Source: CAZIRO01 sp964541595 (GTDB lineage Bacteria; Acidobacteriota; HRBIN11). Taken from it: DNA of 9,228 nt. The translations under genes were made by a program, and so were the position numbers. The stretch is taken from the NCBI GenBank assembly GCA_964541595.1, contig CAZIRO010000117.1, positions 1-9,228 of the forward strand, given 5' to 3'. Position 1 is the stretch's first letter. The number at the start of each line of letters is the position of its first letter. A model generated the notes under the pieces. That model made no database searches. It saw nothing but the letters and a program-made list of their open reading frames with translations, and was not told where the DNA came from. Of this stretch, positions 1-6,666 are shown one piece after another.

Positions 1-1
1 G

Positions 2-1732
2 GAACGTGGCGCACCCTCCGTCGTATCGGAGACCCGTACGGCACCCCCGCGCTCGCCCCAACCGTCCGGTCCGGCGCATACACCGCAGGCACCCGCACCG
101 CAGGAAACGACCCCCGCGCCCGGGACCCCGGAATCTGTCGAACCCCCGGAGACGAATGGGCCTCCACCGGAGGTGCAGTCCTGGCTGGACCGGATCGCCG
201 CACTGATCCGGGAAGGTCGCCTGGATGAAGCCGAACGCGCATTGCATACAATGACCGATACCACGCATCCTGAGGTCGCGCGTACGGTCGAAACACTGTA
301 CCGCCAGATCCGGGTCGCCCGCACGACACAAACCCTGCAGGTCGTCGATCAGGCCATCGAAGCGGGGCGCCTGCATACCGCCATGCAGTTGTTAGACACG
401 TTGCAGCCCCCCACGGAAACGCTCCAGATCGAGGTGGAGAACCGACGCGCACGGATCACCCAACGTATTCAGACGATCCTCGCCCAGATGCAACACATTG
501 CGGATCTTGCTGAACAGGGCGATTGGCAGCAGGCGGCACAGGCGTTACAGCAATTGCCCGCTGTGGAGTGGCCGGACATCGAACAACGACGACGGCAACT
601 GGAAGCCACCATCCGTGAGGTGCGACTGCAGACGTCCGTGCGGTCCATCCGTCACCTGATCGACGTCGGTCGACTCGATGAAGCCGCCCAGCAGATTCAG
701 ACGCTGCGCGCCTGGCTGGGGCAACCGGATCCCCCGAGTCTGATCCCCCTGATGGATCAGTTGCGTCGACATCCCGTGCGCAGGGAAATGCAACTCGCGA
801 AGAGTATCCACAATCTGAAGTATCGGGTGAAATCCCTGACCGTCAGTCCGGACGGGCAGTGGATCGTAACGGCCAGTCGTACGGAGGTGAAAGCATGGCA
901 CTGGGCGGTAACCGGCCGTAGTATCGACGTTCCGCAACCGGGGAAGATCGGCGTTCAAACCGTGGCGTATGACCCGAAGGGTGAGCGCATCGCTGTGGGT
1001 GGATTGAACGGGGAAATCCTGATCGTGGCATGGCCAGAAGGCACGGTGCAATTACGACTGCGCGTTCGAACCACCTATCCGAAAGCGCTTGTTTTCAGTC
1101 CGGACGGTCGATGGCTGGCGGTCGGATACGCCGATTCCAGTATCGGCATCTGGGACAGCACGACGGGGCAACTGCACCGGATGCTCAAGGGTCATCAGGG
1201 CGAGGTCAATGCGCTGGCATTTGACCCGCACGCACGCAGACTGGTCTCCGGAGGATGGGACAACCGTGTGATCGTCTGGAACTGGACACAGGGGAAAATG
1301 CTGGCACGCTCCGGACCGATGCGGGACCGCATCACGCACGTGTGCATTCATCCGAACGGTGCGGTCGTGGTCGCCGCGGATGAAAGCGGCTGGATTCGCA
1401 TCTGGGACTGGGAAACCGATACGGTCGTTCGTGACGTCCGTGCCCATGACGGTCGTGTTGTCGGACTGGCGTTCGCGGACGACGGCTGGCTCCTCTGGAG
1501 TGCTGGTACGGACCGTACGATCCGCCAGTGGGACTGGCGCCGGGGGGAACTGATCGACACTCGCGAGCTCGCGATGACGTATGCCGTGCATACGCCCGAT
1601 CAGGTGGTCTGGTCATCCGGGGGACGGTGGATGGTGGCGGCCGGTGTGGATCGACGTAAGATCGGAGGCCGTCGGGAAGTGCCCGCCATCAAAGTCTGGC
1701 GATTGGCCGTTCCGGACCGTGCATCCCATTAA
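2..1732 (+). CDS. WD40 beta-propeller protein with N-terminal helical repeats (5' partial)
   Basis: The frame is open from the first complete codon at 2, so the gene begins upstream of the window. The first 57 visible residues (2-172) form a Pro/Ala/Thr/Glu-rich linker. Four helical repeats follow, each centred on a G-R-L-D-E-A-like turn (Gly codons at 215, 365, 518 and 668, a period of 50-51 residues). About seven WD40 blades then run from about 815 to 1716, with hallmarks such as SPDGRWLAVGY, GIWDSTTG, VIVWNW, IRIWDWE, IRQWDW and KVWRLA. WD40 propellers are protein-binding platforms. The proline linker suggests a further domain upstream; in bacteria Ser/Thr kinase or FHA domains often sit there, but none is visible. 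The function is probably scaffolding or sensing, and the partner is unknown. The GTG at 173 is an internal valine, not the start. TAA stop at 1730-1732, followed by a hairpin. Confidence 0.88.
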   Translation, partial: ERGAPSVVSETRTAPPRSPQPSGPAHTPQAPAPQETTPAPGTPESVEPPETNGPPPEVQSWLDRIAALIREGRLDEAERALHTMTDTTHPEVARTVETLYRQIRVARTTQTLQVVDQAIEAGRLHTAMQLLDTLQPPTETLQIEVENRRARITQRIQTILAQMQHIADLAEQGDWQQAAQALQQLPAVEWPDIEQRRRQLEATIREVRLQTSVRSIRHLIDVGRLDEAAQQIQTLRAWLGQPDPPSLIPLMDQLRRHPVRREMQLAKSIHNLKYRVKSLTVSPDGQWIVTASRTEVKAWHWAVTGRSIDVPQPGKIGVQTVAYDPKGERIAVGGLNGEILIVAWPEGTVQLRLRVRTTYPKALVFSPDGRWLAVGYADSSIGIWDSTTGQLHRMLKGHQGEVNALAFDPHARRLVSGGWDNRVIVWNWTQGKMLARSGPMRDRITHVCIHPNGAVVVAADESGWIRIWDWETDTVVRDVRAHDGRVVGLAFADDGWLLWSAGTDRTIRQWDWRRGELIDTRELAMTYAVHTPDQVVWSSGGRWMVAAGVDRRKIGGRREVPAIKVWRLAVPDRASH

Positions 1733-1739
1733 AGCGGCT

Positions 1740-1781
1740 TCATGCAATCGGCACGCAGACATTGCCAGTGCCATTGCATGA
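1740..1781 (+). terminator. Hairpin just after the WD40 gene, possible terminator
   Basis: The left arm 1741-1754 (CATGCAATCGGCAC) pairs with 1768-1780 (GTGCCATTGCATG) over 13 base pairs with one bulged C. T1740-A1781 adds one more pair, and the loop is 13 nt. It starts 8 nt after the stop codon, where a terminator would be expected. No T-run follows, so it is not a canonical intrinsic terminator. It could instead protect the mRNA 3' end or act with Rho. Confidence 0.4.
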
Positions 1782-1813
1782 CATTGTCCGGACACGCCAC
1801 AGTGGACCGTGAT

Positions 1814-1975
1814 TTCGGGTATCCGGTGTCAGATCCCGGATGGCAGGGGTCAGGTTCCAGGTCGGGTGTCTTTCGGAGCGACCGATTGGAGGTCGCCCGG
1901 TCATGATAGAGAACCTGACACCTGACACCTGGGACCTGAGACCTGACCCCTGGGCCCTGACACCTGGGACCCGAA
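1814..1975. repeat. Large imperfect inverted repeat (nested palindrome) of CCTGACACC-type motifs
   Basis: Five blocks pair in order from outside to inside: 1814-1820 with 1969-1975 (7 bp), 1825-1832 with 1957-1964 (8 bp), 1844-1855 with 1941-1952 (12 bp, perfect), 1858-1863 with 1933-1938 (6 bp) and 1865-1870 with 1924-1929 (6 bp). A central hairpin GCGACC/GGTCGC follows (1878-1883 with 1891-1896). The right arm is also internally repetitive (CCTGACA at 1914 and 1921; CACCTGGGACC-like units). The colinear pairing indicates one long cruciform or stem-loop rather than chance. It resembles intergenic palindromic repeats of the REP or MITE type; which family it belongs to is not known from this sequence alone. 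Open frames through it translate to low-complexity peptides and are not genes. Confidence 0.75.
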
Positions 1976-1977
1976 TA

Positions 1978-2057
1978 TTGACACCACCCGCGGAAAGTTC
2001 TAATTTATGTAAGAGAACACATGGATTATCACAATCTCCAGATTGAACATTTATAAA
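1978..2057 (+). promoter_or_regulatory. A+T-rich candidate promoter region for the YtxH-type gene
   Basis: The G+C content drops sharply after 1975. Two candidate sigma70-type promoters are visible. One is TTGACA (1978-1983), a 17-nt spacer and TAATTT (2001-2006): a perfect -35 with a poor -10. The other is ATCACA (2028-2033), an 18-nt spacer and TATAAA (2052-2057): a fair -35 with a good -10. Either would give a leader of roughly 60-110 nt before the ATG at 2122. I cannot choose between them. Confidence 0.45.
2032..2045. promoter_or_regulatory. Short dyad CAATCT-CC-AGATTG, possible operator
   Basis: A perfect 6-bp dyad with a 2-nt centre lies wholly within the spacer of the second candidate promoter (ATCACA-N18-TATAAA). 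That position would suit a repressor or a MerR-like spacer binder. Only one copy is seen and no regulator gene is adjacent, so this is suggestive only. Confidence 0.22.
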
Positions 2058-2106
2058 TAATCCCAATAGTTTAACACAAACGATGGACTCACTCTCGAGG
2101 TTCGGA

Positions 2107-2114
2107 TAAGGAGG
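2107..2114 (+). promoter_or_regulatory. Strong Shine-Dalgarno sequence of the YtxH-type gene
   Basis: TAAGGAGG lies 7 nt before the ATG at 2122. It is the strongest ribosome binding site in the window and fixes this start. The other genes here have weak or no such site, so this small protein is probably translated at a relatively high level. Confidence 0.85.
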
Positions 2115-2121
2115 ATCGATA

Positions 2122-2397
2122 ATGGCCGATCGGAATGGCGCGACGTTCCTGGAAGTTGGTCTGTCTTTCGTGCTTGGTGTCATCGTCGGGACAACGCTTG
2201 CACTCCTCTATGCGCCTGCACCGGGTCAGGAAACCCGACGGGTACTGCGTGAAAAAACCGAGGAGATCCTGGACAAGGCTGAACTCGTGGCCGAACAGGC
2301 GAAAACCCGATTGCGCCGGGCGCGCGCACGGGGAGCAGAAGCCGTCGCCCCCGCGGAAAGTGCCGGAGAACTCACCGAAGAACCGGCCGAAACCTGA
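2122..2397 (+). CDS. YtxH domain-containing membrane-anchored protein
   Basis: This encodes 91 residues. One hydrophobic segment near the N-terminus (about residues 9-31, FLEVGLSFVLGVIVGTTLAL) runs into the family signature LLYAPAPGQETRR (29-40). A charged helix then follows (about 38-70, rich in Glu, Lys and Arg), ending in an acidic Ala/Glu tail. This order and length match YtxH-type proteins, small envelope or stress-associated proteins whose biochemical role is not known. It is probably anchored in the cytoplasmic membrane with the charged helix in the cytoplasm. The start is set by the strong Shine-Dalgarno sequence. The gene stands alone, behind the palindromic repeat and in front of the tRNA promoter, whose -35 box starts 3 nt after the stop codon. 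No terminator is visible after it, so read-through into the tRNA is possible. Confidence 0.88.
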   Translation: MADRNGATFLEVGLSFVLGVIVGTTLALLYAPAPGQETRRVLREKTEEILDKAELVAEQAKTRLRRARARGAEAVAPAESAGELTEEPAET

Positions 2398-2399
2398 GG

Positions 2400-2428
2400 T
2401 TGACCCGTTCGGAACCACCGGTTATATT
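2400..2428 (+). promoter_or_regulatory. Sigma70-type promoter of tRNA-Leu
   Basis: TTGACC (2400-2405), a 17-nt spacer and TATATT (2423-2428) each match consensus at five of six positions. The predicted transcription start at about 2434-2436 is some 10 nt before the mature tRNA 5' end. It would probably also serve the ThyX-like gene downstream, since there is no terminator between them. Confidence 0.75.
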
Positions 2429-2444
2429 ACTTGCGAGAGGCGGT

Positions 2445-2531
2445 GCGGAAGTGGCGGAATTGGAAGACGCGTTGGACTCAGGATCCAATGGGCGTTTGCC
2501 CGTGGGGGTTCGAGTCCCCCCTTCCGCACCA
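2445..2531 (+). tRNA. tRNA-Leu (anticodon CAG)
   Basis: This is an 87-nt class II tRNA. The acceptor stem GCGGAAG (2445-2451) pairs with CTTCCGC (2521-2527), followed by discriminator A2528 and encoded CCA (2529-2531). The anticodon stem TTGGA (2472-2476) pairs with TCCAA (2484-2488), and the loop CTCAGGA gives anticodon CAG at 2479-2481, reading CUG. The long variable arm (GGGC-GTTT-GCCC, about 2490-2501) is typical of tRNA-Leu. The T arm is GGGGG (2504-2508), TTCGAGT, CCCCC (2516-2520). CTG is a frequent Leu codon in the neighbouring genes. tRNA genes can be integration sites, but no integrase or duplicated 3' end is seen here. Confidence 0.97.
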
Positions 2532-2562
2532 GCGGCAAATGCCTCCCGGCACTGGATGATTT

Positions 2563-4107
2563 ATGACCGCAACATTTCATCCGCAACCACGGGTTTGGCT
2601 GGTGCGTGCGTTTCCCCGCCCGTTCGCCAGCGTCATTACCAGTGCGCGGACGTGCTATTCCCGCCGGGGCATCGTATGGGACGCGCCTCTCGATGAAAAA
2701 GACCGCAAACTCGCCCGGAGTCTGTACGAAGCCGGGCATCATACCACTTTGCAGCACGCGTATTTTCAGTTCGCCATCGAGAACGTCTCACGACTCTTTG
2801 TCTGGTCCTTCCTGCACAGCCACCCGTTTTACAACAGCGAACAGGTTAGCCAGCGCTATGTCCCGGTGCAACCCGAACACGTGCTCATCCCACCCCTCCC
2901 GGCGCCGCACCGGGAGACGTACATCCGGACCGTAGAACGGCTGATGGATGCGTACCGATCGCTGACCGAACGGCTGATCCCCATCGTCGAGAGTGCGTAT
3001 TATCGCCGTTTCCCCGGCCGACGCTACCGTCCGGAAAAATACGCGCGTGCGATTCAAAAAAAGGCCCAGGAAATCGCCCGATATGTACTCCCGCTGGGAA
3101 CCACGACCTACCTGTACCACACGATCAGCGCACTGACCCTTTTACGATACTGGCACACGTGCGCCACCGGCGATGTACCGACCGAACAGCGGATCGTCGT
3201 CCGTCAGATGGTCGATACGGTACTCGCGCACGATCCGCACTATACATGGATACTCGACACACCGTCGGACGCGGTGTCTGCACCGTCCTGGCCGATCACG
3301 CAGGCAGCGTGGCCGCCTTCCGCACGTGCGCGGGCGTTCGTACGCGAGTTCGACGAACAGCTGAACGGTCGGATCAGCCGGCTGGTCGCATGGACCCCGA
3401 ACGGAGAAACGGTGCTCGCCGATGCGGTACGGGCCGTTATCGGCATCCCGGCATCTGAACTTCCGGACGACACGGCCATCCGTCAGGTGCTCGATCCGGC
3501 CGCACATCCGGCACTGGGCAGCACGTTGAACGTCACGCACCATCTGAAACCCACGCGGGTGATGGCGCACGTGCACTATACATTTCAGAAAAAGTTGAGC
3601 CACGTGGCAGACGCGCAGGATCAGCGACATCGGATGACCCCGGCATCCCGACCGTTCATCTGGACGGCCTGGACGGGGGAACCGGACTATATCACACCCG
3701 TTCTCGTCCAGCAGGATGAGACCATTCAACGGGAATACGATACCGTCATGGTGGCACTGTTTGAAACGATCGACCGTCTGTTACGCGCCGGTGCCCCACC
3801 GGAATACGTGGCATATCTCCTGCCGAACGCGTATCCGGTACGTTTTTACGAATCGGCGGATCTCCTGAACCTCCGGCACAAGCTGGAAATGCGTCTCTGT
3901 TATAATGCACAGGAAGAGATCTGGCGCGCTTCCCTGGAAGAATGGCAACAGATCCGGGAGGTGCATCCCCACATCGCTGCCCACCTGGGACCGCCGTGCC
4001 TGATCCGATGGCACGCACGCACGCGCCCGTACTGTCCGGAAGGGGAACGATTCTGTGGCGTACGGGTGTGGGAACTGCCACCGGAAGCGTATACCCGTGT
4101 GATATAG
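2563..4107 (+). CDS. thyX: Two-domain FAD-dependent thymidylate synthase-like protein (ThyX family)
   Basis: This encodes 514 residues, about twice a usual ThyX (roughly 220-250). ThyX makes dTMP from dUMP with methylene-tetrahydrofolate, FAD and NADPH. Two ThyX-like halves are visible. The N half has GHHTTLQHAYFQF (58-70), HSHPFYNSEQVSQRY (85-99, matching the end of the ThyX signature) and a helix near 174-197. The C half has KKLSHVADAQDQRHRMTPAS (343-362, with an intact R-H-R at 355-357) and a terminal helix LNLRHKLEMRLCYNAQEEI (435-453), like the dUMP-binding Arg/AQ-E helix. The canonical RHRxxSxNExSxR is complete in neither half. Cys479, His484, Cys491 and Cys498 near the C-terminus could bind metal. 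The ATG lies 31 nt after the tRNA with only a weak GGA upstream. Family membership is clear; activity and dimer arrangement are inference. Confidence 0.85.
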   Translation: MTATFHPQPRVWLVRAFPRPFASVITSARTCYSRRGIVWDAPLDEKDRKLARSLYEAGHHTTLQHAYFQFAIENVSRLFVWSFLHSHPFYNSEQVSQRYVPVQPEHVLIPPLPAPHRETYIRTVERLMDAYRSLTERLIPIVESAYYRRFPGRRYRPEKYARAIQKKAQEIARYVLPLGTTTYLYHTISALTLLRYWHTCATGDVPTEQRIVVRQMVDTVLAHDPHYTWILDTPSDAVSAPSWPITQAAWPPSARARAFVREFDEQLNGRISRLVAWTPNGETVLADAVRAVIGIPASELPDDTAIRQVLDPAAHPALGSTLNVTHHLKPTRVMAHVHYTFQKKLSHVADAQDQRHRMTPASRPFIWTAWTGEPDYITPVLVQQDETIQREYDTVMVALFETIDRLLRAGAPPEYVAYLLPNAYPVRFYESADLLNLRHKLEMRLCYNAQEEIWRASLEEWQQIREVHPHIAAHLGPPCLIRWHARTRPYCPEGERFCGVRVWELPPEAYTRVI

Positions 4108-4115
4108 CACACGGG
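4094..4115 (+). terminator. Perfect hairpin with the thyX stop codon in its loop
   Basis: CCCGTGTG (4094-4101) pairs perfectly with CACACGGG (4108-4115) around a 6-nt loop ATATAG (4102-4107), and the loop ends with the TAG stop codon. The stem is 8 bp and GC-rich. No T-run follows, so it may be a U-less terminator, an mRNA 3' stabiliser, or a structure affecting termination and coupling to ftsK downstream. Confidence 0.42.
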
Positions 4116-4168
4116 GCGGGATACACCAGCGGGCTACAGCACATGAGCCACCCGCGGTGGACACGAAC

Positions 4169-6610
4169 ATGAAACAACGTTCAACGCGGACAACGCGGAA
4201 TACCCGGCACTCGCGGGGCATGTCCGGGCGATCTCGCCGGTGGACCAGCGAGATCGTCAGCCTCGTGTGGATCGCGCTGGGACTGTGGCTGTTCATCAGT
4301 CTGATCTCGTACCACCCCCTGGACCTCCCCGCGATTGCCCTGTCCGATCTCCCGCACGGACGCGTCAACCTGGGCGGTCGTGCGGGAGCATGGATTGCCG
4401 AATTCCTCGTTCAGACGTTCGGCATTGCTGCATTCCTGCTGCCCATTTTGAGTCTCTGGTTCGCATACCGGTGGTTGCGTGACGGGCACTTTCTGCTGTG
4501 GCTGAGCGGCGGGTTGCTGCTAATACTTGCTGTGCTGCTGGGTCTGTACGTGATGATTCCGGAACTCTCGCTGACCATTCAATTCGGCGGCCGCGAAGTG
4601 GTCGTTCCCTTTCCCAGCGGTGGCTGGCTGGGAGTCTGGATCGGCGATCGGATCGGGGACTGGTTGGGAATATCGGGCATCATCGTGCTGGCCGTACTCG
4701 CGTGCATGATCGGAATCGCCATCCTCACCGGATGGCACCCCTGGACCGGAATGCGTACGGGGTTCGATACGATCTATCGAACCGTTCGGACCTGGTGGCG
4801 CGGATACACAGCCCGACGCCGCGTGCAGTCCGCACATCGCCGGACGACCGTACGGCCGTCGCCCCGGCCTGCGCCGTCTGTCTCTACACATTCCGCCGTT
4901 GAACTCGACCGTTCTGTCGAGATCCGGCGGACCGACATTCCCGTTGAGATCGTCGATCGCCAGGAAACGGAAGAACGGATCTCCGGAACGGCGACCAAAA
5001 TCGAATCCGTATCCGTGACCCCATCGATCGAACCGTCCACGCCCCCTCCTGCGCCCGAAGAGGAGATCGATGAAATCGAATGGGAAGCCCGCCGGTGGTA
5101 TGAAGAGATCCGTAAAAAACACGCGGAAGATACGACATACGTCCTGCCACCGTTTCAGATGCTGCACCCGTCCGAAACGTACAGCGGACCGTCATCCAGA
5201 GAACTCGCCGATATCGCCACAACGATCCAGTCCAAACTCGCCGAGTTCAAAATCGACGGGGAAATCATTCGCGCCGTTGCCGGACCCGTGGTGACCACGT
5301 TTGAGTTCCGTCCCGCGCCGGGCGTGAAGATCAGCCGGGTGCAGGCGCTGGCGGAAGATATTGCCCTTGCGCTGCGTACCGAATCCGTTCGTATCGATCG
5401 GATCCCGCACGCGTCGGCGATCGGTATCGAAGTCCCCAACCGTGAACGGGCTGTGATTGCACTCCGTCGGATTGTCGAATCCGAAGTGTTTCAAAACAGT
5501 CGCCTGCCGTTGACGCTGGCCCTGGGTGAAACCGTGCATGGAGAACCTTACGTGACATCGCTGATCAAGATGCCTCATCTGCTCATCGCGGGGGCCACCG
5601 GTTCCGGAAAGAGCGTCGCCCTGAACTGCATGATCATCAGTATCCTTCTGCAACATACGCCGGACGAAGTGCGGCTGCTGCTCATCGATCCGAAACACGT
5701 TGAACTGAAACTCTACAACGGGATTCCGCACCTGCTCGTTCCCGTACTGACGGATACCCGTCAGGCGGCGCAGGCACTGCGCTGGCTCACACGCGAAATG
5801 GAGGAACGCCAGCGGCAGCTCGCCATGTTCAATGTGCGGAACCTCCTGCAGTACAACAAGGTCATCCAGACCCGACGGGGGCAGCGCCTGGCCCGACGAT
5901 TGGGTATTGACGATCCGCAGCCCCTGCCGTTTTACGTCGTCGTCATCGACGAGTTTGCCGATCTGATGGTCGTCTCCTCACGCGAGGTCGAAGACGCCAT
6001 TCAGCGTCTCGCTCAGATGGCCCGTGCGGTGGGGATCCACCTCATCCTTGCAACGCAACGGCCTTCCGTCGACGTCATTACCGGCGTGATCAAAGCGAAC
6101 TTCCCCTGTCGAATTGCGTTCCGGGTCGCGTCCCTGGCCGACTCACGCACCATTCTGGACCGGTCCGGCGCGGAGCGGTTGCTCGGCCGCGGTGATATGC
6201 TGTTTGTCCCGCCGGAGAGTTACCGTATGATCCGCCTGCACGGCGCGTTCGTTTCGGAGGCAGAAATCGAAAAGATCGTGCGGTTCTGGCGCCAGCAGGG
6301 TGCGCCGATGTACACCATGCGGCAGTTCACCGAACTGCTCAACCAGGCCACGGTCGCCGATATCGAAAAAGAAGCGTTCGCCGACTTTGAAGATCCCCTG
6401 TACGACCAGGCGGTGCAGGTCGTGCTCAAGAGCGGACGGACTTCGATCTCATATTTACAACGGGCATTGCGGATCGGATACAACCGGGCCGCACGACTCA
6501 TCGAAATGATGGAACACCACGGCATACTCTCGCCGCCGGATGCCACCGGACAGCGGAAAATCCTCATCGCTTCCGATGTGACCCCGTTCAACGAAGGGGA
6601 GTCAAACTGA
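4169..6610 (+). CDS. ftsK: DNA translocase FtsK/SpoIIIE
   Basis: This encodes 813 residues. FtsK is a hexameric ATP-driven DNA pump at the division septum that clears the chromosome terminus and supports dimer resolution. The domain order is complete: four hydrophobic segments (about 28-47, 73-103, 108-130, 165-189), a Pro/Ser/Thr/Glu linker (about 196-310), then the motor domains. The motor has Walker A GATGSGKS (475-482), Walker B VVVIDEF (590-596) and the family motif ATQRPSVDVITG (628-639). The winged-helix gamma domain (about 741-801) contains RTSISYLQRALRIGYNRAARLIEMME, which in the family reads polar KOPS-type sequences. I chose ATG 4169 because GGTGG (4156-4160) lies 8 nt before it; an in-frame GTG at 4157 would add 4 residues. 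It begins 61 nt after the thyX stop codon, so co-transcription is possible. TGA stop at 6608-6610. Confidence 0.95.
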   Translation: MKQRSTRTTRNTRHSRGMSGRSRRWTSEIVSLVWIALGLWLFISLISYHPLDLPAIALSDLPHGRVNLGGRAGAWIAEFLVQTFGIAAFLLPILSLWFAYRWLRDGHFLLWLSGGLLLILAVLLGLYVMIPELSLTIQFGGREVVVPFPSGGWLGVWIGDRIGDWLGISGIIVLAVLACMIGIAILTGWHPWTGMRTGFDTIYRTVRTWWRGYTARRRVQSAHRRTTVRPSPRPAPSVSTHSAVELDRSVEIRRTDIPVEIVDRQETEERISGTATKIESVSVTPSIEPSTPPPAPEEEIDEIEWEARRWYEEIRKKHAEDTTYVLPPFQMLHPSETYSGPSSRELADIATTIQSKLAEFKIDGEIIRAVAGPVVTTFEFRPAPGVKISRVQALAEDIALALRTESVRIDRIPHASAIGIEVPNRERAVIALRRIVESEVFQNSRLPLTLALGETVHGEPYVTSLIKMPHLLIAGATGSGKSVALNCMIISILLQHTPDEVRLLLIDPKHVELKLYNGIPHLLVPVLTDTRQAAQALRWLTREMEERQRQLAMFNVRNLLQYNKVIQTRRGQRLARRLGIDDPQPLPFYVVVIDEFADLMVVSSREVEDAIQRLAQMARAVGIHLILATQRPSVDVITGVIKANFPCRIAFRVASLADSRTILDRSGAERLLGRGDMLFVPPESYRMIRLHGAFVSEAEIEKIVRFWRQQGAPMYTMRQFTELLNQATVADIEKEAFADFEDPLYDQAVQVVLKSGRTSISYLQRALRIGYNRAARLIEMMEHHGILSPPDATGQRKILIASDVTPFNEGESN

Positions 6611-6620
6611 GAAATTGACA

Positions 6621-6658
6621 CGGGGTGACGGTCAGTAGCCCCGGCCCGAAAGCCCCGG
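6621..6658 (+). terminator. GC-rich hairpin region after ftsK
   Basis: CGGGG (6621-6625) can pair with CCCCG at 6639-6643 or, alternatively, with CCCCG at 6653-6657, because AGCCCCGG occurs twice (6637-6644 and 6651-6658). It starts 10 nt after the ftsK stop codon and has no directly following T-run; TTTT appears only at 6673. It is possibly a terminator, but the short stem with a 13-nt loop makes this weak. Confidence 0.3.
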
Positions 6659-6666
6659 ACCCCCGC

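Noticed and set aside
173..175. GTG at 173 as the start of the WD40 protein
   Set aside because: The same frame is open back to the window edge and encodes a plausible Pro-rich linker, so GTG is an internal valine.
6..206. 66-residue frame starting with GTG at 6
   Set aside because: Arg/Pro-rich shadow of the Pro-rich linker in another frame; the WD40 gene frame explains the region.
1911..1972. Possible CRISPR-like or phased direct repeats (CCTGACACC units)
   Set aside because: Units are about 7-14 bp, uneven and without spacers; they form one arm of a palindrome.
1840..2046. 68-residue frame over the repeat
   Set aside because: The translation (LTPDTWDLRPDPWALTPG) only mirrors the repeated DNA motif.
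1740..2183. 147-residue frame on the minus strand in the intergenic region
   Set aside because: It runs through the inverted repeat, giving peptides such as GSGLRSQVSGVR, overlaps the YtxH-type start and has no ribosome binding site.
2445..2531. tRNA-Leu as an integration site of a genomic island
   Set aside because: No integrase and no repeated tRNA 3' end are visible; the neighbours are housekeeping genes.
2135..2696. Frames overlapping the tRNA (2135-2566 and 2400-2696)
   Set aside because: They cross a clear tRNA gene and are out of frame with the YtxH-type and ThyX-like genes.
4157..4159. GTG 4157 as the ftsK start
   Set aside because: Possible, but the better-placed GGTGG precedes ATG 4169 by 8 nt; only four residues differ.
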